Below are positions 30,646-38,918 of a stretch of 64,000 nt of DNA, one piece after another (within the stretch, counting starts at the first letter, position 1; each line of letters begins with the position of its first letter). Source of the DNA: an uncultured Lachnospiraceae bacterium (lineage in GTDB: Bacteria > Bacillota > Clostridia > Lachnospirales > Lachnospiraceae); the NCBI GenBank assembly GCA_910584725.1, contig CAJUBE010000006.1:75794-139793 (forward strand). Direction: 5' to 3'. The notes beneath the pieces are model-generated. The model saw nothing but the letters and a program-made list of their open reading frames with translations. It was not told the DNA's origin and searched no databases. The position numbers and the translations under genes were made by a program.

Positions 30646-33471
30646 TTGGACAATATACAGATAAAAACAGAGCAAACCGAAAGACGGCTGGAGCGCATCG
30701 TGCTCATTGTCTTAAGCCTCTACACCGCGGCCTCGTTTGCCACCGGGCTGTTCTCCGGCTGGAGCATCTATATCCGGGAGCTGCTCTTTGTCCCTACGGT
30801 TTCCGGCTGGTTTATCTATTTCCGGGAATGCTGGGATCATCCCCGCCGGGCCAGTTTTATCAGCATCGCCTGCTGGGCTGAGTTTATTCTCTATGCCCTG
30901 TTTACGGACGGTTTTTCCGCCAAGCTGGTCACCATGACAGGCGTGATCGTCCTGCTCAGCATATTTAATATCCGCCAGATTCTCTATCCCGGGATCGTCG
31001 TCCCCTTTTTCCTCTTTCTGTATCACGGTTTTATCACAAAAACGATCACTGTGGACTCTGTTCAGGGAATTCTCCGGCTGTCCGTTCAATTTCTCTCCGT
31101 CTACATGGTTTCCGCCGTCATCTGGATTATCCAGAAAAACAGGCAGGAGGCAAACGAGCTTCTGATCGAAAAAATCCATGAACTGGAAATCGCGGAGCGC
31201 AGCAAAAATGATTTTCTTGTCAACGTCTCCCACGAGATCCGCACCCCCATCAACGCGGTCTGCGGCATGAGCGAAGCCATCTTGCAGGAAGATCTGCCCC
31301 TAAACGTGCGGCGTGACGTGGTGGACATCCAGACCGCCGGCCGAAACCTGCTCTCCACAGTCAGCAACATTCTGGACTTTTCGGAGCTGGAGACGGGCCG
31401 GATGGAGCTTGCGGAGGAAAGCTACAACATCACCTCCACCATCACCGACATCATCAATATGGCAATGACCATGGATAACGGCAGACATCTTGAGCTGATT
31501 GTGGACTGCGACGCGGATCTCCCCAGCAACCTTCTGGGCGACGAGCAGAAATTCCGGCGCATTGTCATGAATCTGATCGGCAACGCCATCAAATTCACAA
31601 AGGAGGGCGGCGTGATCCTGCGCATCACAAGCCGCAAAGAGGAATACGGCATCAATCTGCAGGTCAGCGTCAGGGATTCCGGCATCGGCATCGACCGCAC
31701 CGATATGGAAAAGATTTTCGTAAGCTTCAGTCAGGTCAACACCAAAAGAAACCGGGAGGCCGGAGGCGTGGGGCTGGGACTTGCCATCACGCAGGCTCTC
31801 GTGCGCGGCATGGGCGGCTTTCTGACGGTGGAAAGCGAACCCGGCACGGGCAGCAGGTTTCAGTTTACGGTTCCACAGAAGGTTCTGGACGAGACGCCCA
31901 TCGTGTCCATCAGGGACAAAAACAATCTCTTTGCGGCCTGCTACATCAATCTGGATAAATACGATTACACCGTGGTGCGGGAAGGCTATGAAAACTGCAT
32001 CCGGCACATGGCCGGCCAGTTCGGCTTCCCCTTCCGCATCTGCCGGAATCTCCCCGAGCTGAAACGCCGGATGGAGCGCGAAGCCTACACCCACATCTTT
32101 ATCGGCTGGGAAGAGTACAACGAAGACCGCGGCTTCTTCGACAGGCTCTGCAATGAGAAAACCGTGGTGCTGCTTTTAGACTACGGCAGGGAACTGTCTG
32201 CACCGGGAAATATGCTGCGCATTTACAAGCCTTTTACGGTGCTGTCCATCGCCGCCGTCTTTAACGGCCAGAAAATTCTATACGGCGAGGATCAGCATTC
32301 TAGTTTACATAATAAATTTATTGCACCGCAGGCAAGTGTGCTGGTGGTGGACGACAACGCCATGAACCTGAAGGTTATGGCCAGGCTTCTCCTCCCCTAC
32401 CGGCTCAAGGTCACCATGGCGAGCAGCGGGCAGGAAGCATTGGAAAAACTGAATGCGCCGAGTTTCGACTGCGTCTTTCTGGATCACATGATGCCGGAGA
32501 TGGACGGCGTGGAGACGCTGCACAAACTCCGCCAGAAGCCGGGCATGTATTATCAGTCCCTCCCCGTCATCGCCTTTACCGCCAACGCCATCGGCGGCGC
32601 CCGTGAAATGTTTATCTCGGAAGGCTTCAACGACTTTATCGCCAAGCCCATTGAGCTGAGCGTATTGGAGCGCATTCTGCGCCGCTATATTCCTTCCCAG
32701 ATGCAGATTCCCGTGGAGGAGGACGGGGAAGCGGACGGACGGATGCCTGCTGCCGGGAAAAACGCAGAGGAAGCGACAGCCGCAAAATATGCGGAGAATA
32801 TGACGGATGCAGAGGGACGACTTCATCTGACCCGGGCAGGGATCGATATCGAGCAGGCCCTCGCCTACTGCGGCGACGAGGAGGGCTTCCGTGAAATTGT
32901 CGCCATCTTCCACGCGGAGGGCAAAAAGCGCCGTGACAATCTGGCCCGCTATTTTAAAGAACAGGACTGGAAAAACTATGTGATCTGCGTCCATGCACTG
33001 AAAGGAAACGCCAAGGGAATCGGTGCGGGCAAATTGTCGGAGATGGCAAAAGAACTGGAAATGGCCGGCAAGGAAAACCGGATTGAATATATTTTGGAGC
33101 AGCACGAGGCGATGATGGAAAACCACGACCGCCTGTTAGATGCGCTGGATGGAAACGTTTTTGTTTATCCCGACGCAAAGAGCACTGTCCGGGCAAAAAG
33201 CACAACCGCACCAAACTCCGGCGCGGCCGACACGTCCACGACCGCCCCCGCCGGCACAGAGGACGAGGCGGCTCTGTCCGGGCTGATTGCAGAGATTGCG
33301 GAAAAACTGTCGGCTTTCGAGAGCGAAGGGCTTTCGGAGCTGCTTGACCGGCTTGCCGGGTACAGCCGCGGAGGCGCCTCCCTGGCCGGGCTGGCCGACG
33401 AACTGCGGGAGCTGACGCAGGATTTTGATTTTCTCGGCGCATCCGAGGTTCTGGAAAGGATGGGTAACTGA
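30646..33471 (+). CDS. Membrane hybrid histidine kinase with two receivers and HPt
   Basis: About 941 residues from a TTG at 30646 with AAAGGAG 11 bases upstream; a longer frame reads through repeat R4 and is not likely. Four to six membrane helices (about 18-165) precede HisKA (H196 in NVSHEIRTPINA), HATPase (GVGLGLAI), a pseudo-receiver lacking the acceptor aspartate (about 430-550), a full receiver (D613 in FLDHMMPEMDG) and an HPt domain (VHALKGNAK, about 790-800), then a C-terminal helical part. It probably forms a relay with the HD-GYP regulator before it. The next kinase gene starts 3 bases after its stop. Confidence 0.92.
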   Translation: MDNIQIKTEQTERRLERIVLIVLSLYTAASFATGLFSGWSIYIRELLFVPTVSGWFIYFRECWDHPRRASFISIACWAEFILYALFTDGFSAKLVTMTGVIVLLSIFNIRQILYPGIVVPFFLFLYHGFITKTITVDSVQGILRLSVQFLSVYMVSAVIWIIQKNRQEANELLIEKIHELEIAERSKNDFLVNVSHEIRTPINAVCGMSEAILQEDLPLNVRRDVVDIQTAGRNLLSTVSNILDFSELETGRMELAEESYNITSTITDIINMAMTMDNGRHLELIVDCDADLPSNLLGDEQKFRRIVMNLIGNAIKFTKEGGVILRITSRKEEYGINLQVSVRDSGIGIDRTDMEKIFVSFSQVNTKRNREAGGVGLGLAITQALVRGMGGFLTVESEPGTGSRFQFTVPQKVLDETPIVSIRDKNNLFAACYINLDKYDYTVVREGYENCIRHMAGQFGFPFRICRNLPELKRRMEREAYTHIFIGWEEYNEDRGFFDRLCNEKTVVLLLDYGRELSAPGNMLRIYKPFTVLSIAAVFNGQKILYGEDQHSSLHNKFIAPQASVLVVDDNAMNLKVMARLLLPYRLKVTMASSGQEALEKLNAPSFDCVFLDHMMPEMDGVETLHKLRQKPGMYYQSLPVIAFTANAIGGAREMFISEGFNDFIAKPIELSVLERILRRYIPSQMQIPVEEDGEADGRMPAAGKNAEEATAAKYAENMTDAEGRLHLTRAGIDIEQALAYCGDEEGFREIVAIFHAEGKKRRDNLARYFKEQDWKNYVICVHALKGNAKGIGAGKLSEMAKELEMAGKENRIEYILEQHEAMMENHDRLLDALDGNVFVYPDAKSTVRAKSTTAPNSGAADTSTTAPAGTEDEAALSGLIAEIAEKLSAFESEGLSELLDRLAGYSRGGASLAGLADELRELTQDFDFLGASEVLERMGN

Positions 33472-33474
33472 CGT

Positions 33475-36168
33475 ATGCTGAAAAGATGGAAACGATTTAT
33501 GAAAGCCCTTTTTCCCGGGCAGCTTGCTTTCAAAGAGAGAATCAACCGAATGATCATGCTCCTGGTGTTCGCCTCCTCCGTGATTGGCATTGTCCTCGTT
33601 CTTCCGGGCGCCGACCTCAGGGTGCTGTATTCTCTCGTGCCGATATGCGCTATTTCCTGCCTCTCCATCCGCATGACTCTGGCGCAGGGCGACAGCAAAA
33701 AGGCTTCCTGGCTTCTCGCCATCGGCACCAATGTGATCTTCTTTCCCGTGCTCTTTATCACCAGCGGCGGCACGGAAAGCGGTATGCCGGTCTGGTTTGT
33801 GCTGGGGCTGGTTTATATTTTTCTTCTGTTTGAAGGGCGCAGCTTTTGGATCGCCATAACGCTCTCCCTTCTCTCATTTCTGTGCACTTACCTGTTCGCC
33901 TACCACCGTCCGGAGTTGGTGCCGGAATCCACCCGCTTCTACAGCTTTTCCGACTCCTTTTTCGCGCTGATATGCGTCAGTCTGTTCATCGGCATCCTCC
34001 TAAAAATCCAGTGCAAAACCTACGAGCAGGAGAAGCAGGTCGCTGAGGAACAGAAGCGGGAGGTGGAGCAGATCGCCCGCTCAAAAGATACCTTCTTCGC
34101 CAACATGAGTCACGAGATCCGCACGCCCATCAACACGATCATCGGCTTAAATGAAATGATTCTCCGGGAAGATATCTCCGACGAGATTGCGGAGAACGCC
34201 ATCAACATCCAGAATGCCAGCAAAATGCTGCTCACCACGATCAACGACATCCTTGATCTCTCAAAGTTGGAATCCGGCAAGATGGATATCGTGCCGACCC
34301 AGTATGCAATCAGTTCCATGTTCAGCGATCTGGTGAACCTGATCTGGATTCGGGCCCACCAGAAAAATCTGGAATTTAAGGTGGACATCGATCCAGATAT
34401 CCCTTCCATGCTCTACGGAGACGAGGTGCGGATCAAACAGGTGGTCACCAATATGTTGACCAATGCAGTCAAATACACAGAATCCGGCTCCGTCACCTTA
34501 TCCGCCAAGGGAGAGCGCGTTGCCGCCGACCAGATTCTCCTGCGCATCTCGGTGGAGGACACCGGCATGGGCATCCGCAAGGAAAGCCTGGACGACCTTT
34601 TCAGTTCCTTCAAGCGGGTGGACGAATCGGACAACCGCAACATCGAGGGGACTGGACTCGGCCTCAATATCTCCAAGCAGCTTATCGAGATGATGGGCGG
34701 AAAAATTACCGTAGACAGCGTCTATCACAAAGGCTCCGTCTTTACCATCGAGTTAAAGCAGCGCATCGTCAACGTGCGCCCCATCGGCGTCATCAACTTC
34801 GCCGCTCAGAAACAGTTAAACCGGCGTTCCGTCTACCGGCAGAGCTTCATCGCGCCGGATGCCCGCATTCTGGTGGTGGACGACAATTCCATGAACCTGA
34901 TGGTGGTAGTCAAGCTGCTGCGTGACACCAAAGTGAAAGTAGATACCGCTGAGAGCGGCAAAGAAGCCTTAAAAAAGACGGCGGAGAACACATACCATGT
35001 CATTCTCATGGATCACATGATGCCGGAGATGGACGGCGCTGCCACCTTGCACGCCATCCGCAGCCAGACAAAGGGGTTCTGCCAGAAAACCCCCGTGATT
35101 GCCCTGACTGCCAACGTCATGTCCGACGCGGAACAGGTCTACCACGGCATGGGCTTCGACGGCTATCTGGCCAAGCCCATCAGCGCGCCGCTCCTGGAGG
35201 CAGGCCTTCTCAAATATCTGCCGCCGACGCTGATCGAGTACATGGCGCAGGACGATGAAAACGAATCGGAAGACATGGAAGGGCTGAACCAGATCACCAG
35301 CGCCCGCAAGCGCAAGATCGCGATCACGGCGGACTGTATCTGCGATCTGCCAAAAGACCTTCTCGAGCGGTTCCATATTCGCCTTATGTACTGCTATGTA
35401 CACACGAACGAAGGACGCTTCTGCGATCTCTTTGAGATTTCCTCCGACAGTCTGCTCGCCTATCTGCAAAAGGAGGGGAACCACTCCCACTCTTCCACGG
35501 CAGACCCGTCTGAGTACGAATATTTCTTTGCGGAGACACTGGCGGAAGCGGAGCATGTAATCCATATCACCGCCACCGCGAATTTGAGCGGCGCTTACCC
35601 GAATGCCACCCAGGCGGCCAAAACTTTCGACAACGTCACCGTAATAGACTCCGCCCATATCAGCAGCGGCCATGGTTTGATGGTGCTTCACGCCGCCAAG
35701 CTGGCCGAGGAGGGATATTCCGTGGATGAAATCTGCCAGGCGCTGGACGAGTTCAAGGAACGGGTTTTTTCCAACTTCCTTGTGCCCGGTACCGCCACCC
35801 TCTACCGCAACGGCAAGGTGAGCGGCACCGTGCACAGAATCTGCACCATACTGAATCTCCATCCTGTTCTCTCCATGAACAGAAACAGGCTTGGGCTGTG
35901 CTGGATCGAATCCGGCAATATGCAGCGGGTTGTCCGGCAGTATATCCGAAAACTGTTTAAACACGGCAGGCAGATTGACACCCGCATTCTGTTCGTCACC
36001 TACGCGGGCTGCAGCGTGAAACAGATCGACGAGATTGTGGCGACGGTAGAACGGTATATTACCTTTGATGAAATCGTCCTGCAGAAAGCGTCCGCCACCG
36101 TGTCAAGCAACTGCGGCGTCGGGACGTTCGGGCTGATGTTTGTTAGGAAGGAAAAGCAGGGAGCCTGA
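33475..36168 (+). CDS. Membrane hybrid histidine kinase fused to a DegV domain
   Basis: The 897-residue protein has five or six membrane helices (about 22-175), a coiled linker, HisKA (H213 in NMSHEIRTPINT), HATPase (about 310-440, GTGLGLNIS), a receiver (about 462-585, D513 in LMDHMMPEMDG) and then, in the same frame, a complete DegV domain (about 615-895). DegV marks are TADCICDLP, HSSTADPSEYE, ATANLSGAYPNA, IDSAHISSGHGL, LNLHPVL and the C-terminal GVGTFGLMF. DegV proteins bind fatty acids, so the kinase may sense or be modulated by a fatty acid or acyl compound in the cytoplasm. No HPt is present; the HPt of the preceding kinase could serve both. The fusion is supported by one uninterrupted frame. 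Confidence 0.93.
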   Translation: MLKRWKRFMKALFPGQLAFKERINRMIMLLVFASSVIGIVLVLPGADLRVLYSLVPICAISCLSIRMTLAQGDSKKASWLLAIGTNVIFFPVLFITSGGTESGMPVWFVLGLVYIFLLFEGRSFWIAITLSLLSFLCTYLFAYHRPELVPESTRFYSFSDSFFALICVSLFIGILLKIQCKTYEQEKQVAEEQKREVEQIARSKDTFFANMSHEIRTPINTIIGLNEMILREDISDEIAENAINIQNASKMLLTTINDILDLSKLESGKMDIVPTQYAISSMFSDLVNLIWIRAHQKNLEFKVDIDPDIPSMLYGDEVRIKQVVTNMLTNAVKYTESGSVTLSAKGERVAADQILLRISVEDTGMGIRKESLDDLFSSFKRVDESDNRNIEGTGLGLNISKQLIEMMGGKITVDSVYHKGSVFTIELKQRIVNVRPIGVINFAAQKQLNRRSVYRQSFIAPDARILVVDDNSMNLMVVVKLLRDTKVKVDTAESGKEALKKTAENTYHVILMDHMMPEMDGAATLHAIRSQTKGFCQKTPVIALTANVMSDAEQVYHGMGFDGYLAKPISAPLLEAGLLKYLPPTLIEYMAQDDENESEDMEGLNQITSARKRKIAITADCICDLPKDLLERFHIRLMYCYVHTNEGRFCDLFEISSDSLLAYLQKEGNHSHSSTADPSEYEYFFAETLAEAEHVIHITATANLSGAYPNATQAAKTFDNVTVIDSAHISSGHGLMVLHAAKLAEEGYSVDEICQALDEFKERVFSNFLVPGTATLYRNGKVSGTVHRICTILNLHPVLSMNRNRLGLCWIESGNMQRVVRQYIRKLFKHGRQIDTRILFVTYAGCSVKQIDEIVATVERYITFDEIVLQKASATVSSNCGVGTFGLMFVRKEKQGA

Positions 36169-36178
36169 GGGCTCCCTG
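36157..36178 (+). terminator. Terminator of the HD-GYP/hybrid kinase operon
   Basis: Stem CAGGGAGCC (36157-36165)/GGCTCCCTG (36170-36178) with the stop codon TGA in the loop. The T tract after it is weak (CTTGCTGTCT). Confidence 0.55.
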
Positions 36179-36236
36179 CTTGCTGTCTATGTAACATCGT
36201 TCCATTCACCCCTTTCCCAGAACGGGTTATACCGCG

Positions 36237-37160
36237 TTATTTCCAGTACTGTTCCGTTTTCTCCTTCGCCTCGGTCTGTGAAAGGGCATATTTCTCCGCC
36301 AGTTTATCTATAACAAACATTCTCGTCTGTCCGGTTTCCTGTAATACTTCAACAGTACAGCGAATCCCTTCTTCTCTTCCTTCTTCTCTGCCCTCCCATC
36401 TGAGTGTCCTCTCATACTTTTCCACATCAAATTCTTCCAATATCGAACCCAGAACCCGCGACCGATTTCTTCTCAAAACATCCTCCAATATCCCGTTTTC
36501 GATGCAGTAATCTACCGCCTCGGAAAACGCTTCCTTTTTGTTGTCACTCCCCACTGTAAACTCCCTGAGTACATTCACAAATGTAGAGTATTCACTCAAT
36601 TTTCTGCATTTTTCAAGTAATTCCCGATTATGTCCATAATTGATATCATACATATGGACAGTCAGCTCTACGTCAGATTCCTGCCTTTTATCCATGAACG
36701 CATCTGACAGCCTGAGAATCTGTCTCTCCGGCACCCCTTTTTGCCCGTTATAAAACACCACGCATTTTGGTGCCGGCAATTCAATCAGCCCTGTTCCGTA
36801 GAGACTCACCCGCGCCTTTTCAATCATCGTCTGATACTCCTGCGCGAGATAAATCAAAAACCGCACCGGAAGATTCGGGCTGTAGGTGCTCTGATGTTCA
36901 TACATATTCAATGTACCCGCAAGCATAAAAGCCAGATCATTTTTCATCACCACATAAACCGCACTTTCGATTGTCACAATCTCAAGCTGTGAAGCATCCT
37001 GATAATCCGTCCCGTTTAGTGCGTTATACAACTGCAAAAGCGCTTCACGGTCTTCCTCAAATAAAAACCGAAACAGCCTGTCCTTTACCTTTCGCTGTCC
37101 CCTTTCCCGTCGTCCGAGTCTCCAAAATTTCCGCTGTCTTCCTGCATATCCTCTTGTCAT
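36237..37160 (-). CDS. Rpn/YhgA-like PD-(D/E)XK nuclease family protein
   Basis: The 307-residue protein begins with the Rpn block KVKDRLFRFLFEED and has the nuclease-like residues in IVTIESAVYVVMKNDLAF and MYEHQST, followed by the family's C-terminal helical part and the common REEGREEGI repeat. Rpn proteins of enterobacteria are recombination-promoting DNases; Clostridia have many copies, commonly annotated as transposases. AAAGGAG precedes the ATG. It stands alone. Cargo or mobility is not evident here. Confidence 0.85.
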   Translation of the reverse strand: MTRGYAGRQRKFWRLGRRERGQRKVKDRLFRFLFEEDREALLQLYNALNGTDYQDASQLEIVTIESAVYVVMKNDLAFMLAGTLNMYEHQSTYSPNLPVRFLIYLAQEYQTMIEKARVSLYGTGLIELPAPKCVVFYNGQKGVPERQILRLSDAFMDKRQESDVELTVHMYDINYGHNRELLEKCRKLSEYSTFVNVLREFTVGSDNKKEAFSEAVDYCIENGILEDVLRRNRSRVLGSILEEFDVEKYERTLRWEGREEGREEGIRCTVEVLQETGQTRMFVIDKLAEKYALSQTEAKEKTEQYWK

Positions 37161-37391
37161 GCTTTCTCCTTTCTGTACTCCGGCGGAAAAGAGAGCATGT
37201 CATTCACAGATGCACGTTTCGGTTTCCGCCGTATTTTTAGTTGTCATTGTAAAAGAAAAATTCGACAGAAACTGTCCTGAACGTGCGAACCGCACATCTG
37301 TTAGAATTTCTCTGATGCTCTTATTCTATAGAAATGATATGCCAATGTCAATAGATTTTTTAAACGAAATAACGTTTATTAGGGGCGTTTC

Positions 37392-38918
37392 CTATTTTAT
37401 CAGCCCCAGACACGTCTCCAGCGCACTCTCCCCCTCGGGGCTCACAAAATCCGGCTCTGTCCCGTGCTCCTCGCTCCCGGTTCCGTCTGCCGTCACCCCG
37501 TACATGGGGCTGTACTGCACCACCAGACCGCTGTTTGGTAAAATCAGGTAAGCCGGATCCGTGCCGATCCCGTCGCCGCTCGTCGTTCGTCCCACCAGCG
37601 TTGCAAAGCCGCTGGCCTTAGAAAACATAGCCGCATACTCGGAGGAGGAATAATTGTTTTCGTTCACCAGCAGCCAGATTTTTCCGTCAAATCCCTCTCC
37701 CGTCGGCTCCACCGTATAATCCTCCCGCAAAAACCAGTCGCAGTCCGCGGCGTCCTCTTGATTCAGTTTGGGCATCGGGGGAAGCTCGCTGACCGGCTGA
37801 TACAGCCCGGATGAGACGCCCTCCTCCACATACAGGAAAGCCCTGTTGTTTTCCCCGTCCTTAAATAGCTGATACCCCGGCACCGTCAGCGTCTCCTTTG
37901 TCAGCGGCGCAGCCACAAGCTCATCAAAATACGACATACTGCCGCCTAAATTATTTGTGATATCAACGATCAGATTGTCATATGTTTTGACTTTGTCATA
38001 AAAAGGCAGCAGTATTTCGCGGTCGGTCTCCATCTGCTCATAATCAAAAGCGTCGATAAAGATGTACGCCGTTTTTCCCGGCTCCAGAATCTTCGTCTCC
38101 ACATTGGCAGGCATCGCCTCCTCCACCGCGTCGGTTTCTCCGGCTGCCTCCGCTTCTGTGGATTCTCCGCGGCTTCCGTCATTCTCCGCCGCCCGTTTTT
38201 CCTCCGTCAGACGATCCACTTCCCCGTAATAAGCCGTCATGGCGGCGTAGGTTTTCCGGGAGACGGGATTGTCCAACGTGTCCACATAGGGTTTATACCG
38301 TTTCTCCTGCCCCGGCTCCTTTACAAACTCCCGCGCGGACGCAAGCTCGCTCTCGTAGCGCCGTCCCCAGAGATCCAGATGCCCCGTATAGGAAAATTCC
38401 CTGACAAAATCCTTTAACACTTCATAGAAAGCGTCGTCATTTGCGCACCCTTCCACTTTTGCCCGGTAAGCCGTCTCCAATGCGTCCAGATCTGCCCCGG
38501 CCTGCCGTCTGGCAAGTGTCACATAAGGGTAATTGTCCCTCAGGCCGTCGCAGAGACTCTCAAAATCCGCCAGCCGCTGTTCCCCGGAAAGACCGCCCAT
38601 CCAGTTCTTTTGTTCGTCGGTCATCTCCGAGAGGACCTGCTCTCTGAGGGCTTCGGCGTTCTGTGTGCCTGTCGTCTCCTGTCCGTCCTGCGCTTTCGAT
38701 GCGTTCTGCATGTCTTCCGTGCCCTCTATCTCCTGTACGCCCTGCGGTGTCTGCGCGTCCTGTACATCCTGTCCGCCTATTGCGTTCTGCCCTTCCTGCA
38801 CGCTCTGAACGTCCGGCACCTCCCGCACACCGGCATTTCTCCCGTCTGTCCCGCAGGCTGTGAACGCCAGACTCACACCAAGGCAGACGCCGCCTATCCA
38901 TGCTCTTTTCTTCCTCAT
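37392..38918 (-). CDS. S41-family peptidase lipoprotein
   Basis: About 508 residues from the ATG at 38918, which overlaps the stop of the sensor kinase (ATGA). A lipoprotein signal (lipobox TAC at LAFTAC) is followed by a glutamine/glycine/valine-rich low-complexity region with VQ..Q repeats (about 35-90), a helical N-terminal domain and an S41 (tail-specific/CtpA-like) domain with DITNNLGGS and the serine nucleophile block NNYSSSEYAAMF. It lacks a recognisable PDZ domain. It is the third gene of the operon regulator, kinase, peptidase, so it may cleave an envelope protein in the same response. The segment 37161-37391 upstream of the stop on the other side holds no gene. Confidence 0.88.
   Translation of the reverse strand: MRKKRAWIGGVCLGVSLAFTACGTDGRNAGVREVPDVQSVQEGQNAIGGQDVQDAQTPQGVQEIEGTEDMQNASKAQDGQETTGTQNAEALREQVLSEMTDEQKNWMGGLSGEQRLADFESLCDGLRDNYPYVTLARRQAGADLDALETAYRAKVEGCANDDAFYEVLKDFVREFSYTGHLDLWGRRYESELASAREFVKEPGQEKRYKPYVDTLDNPVSRKTYAAMTAYYGEVDRLTEEKRAAENDGSRGESTEAEAAGETDAVEEAMPANVETKILEPGKTAYIFIDAFDYEQMETDREILLPFYDKVKTYDNLIVDITNNLGGSMSYFDELVAAPLTKETLTVPGYQLFKDGENNRAFLYVEEGVSSGLYQPVSELPPMPKLNQEDAADCDWFLREDYTVEPTGEGFDGKIWLLVNENNYSSSEYAAMFSKASGFATLVGRTTSGDGIGTDPAYLILPNSGLVVQYSPMYGVTADGTGSEEHGTEPDFVSPEGESALETCLGLIK

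Noticed and set aside
36237..37160. Rpn-type gene as evidence of a transposon
   Set aside because: No inverted repeats, target duplication or cargo are visible around it; the transposase label of this family is mostly historical.
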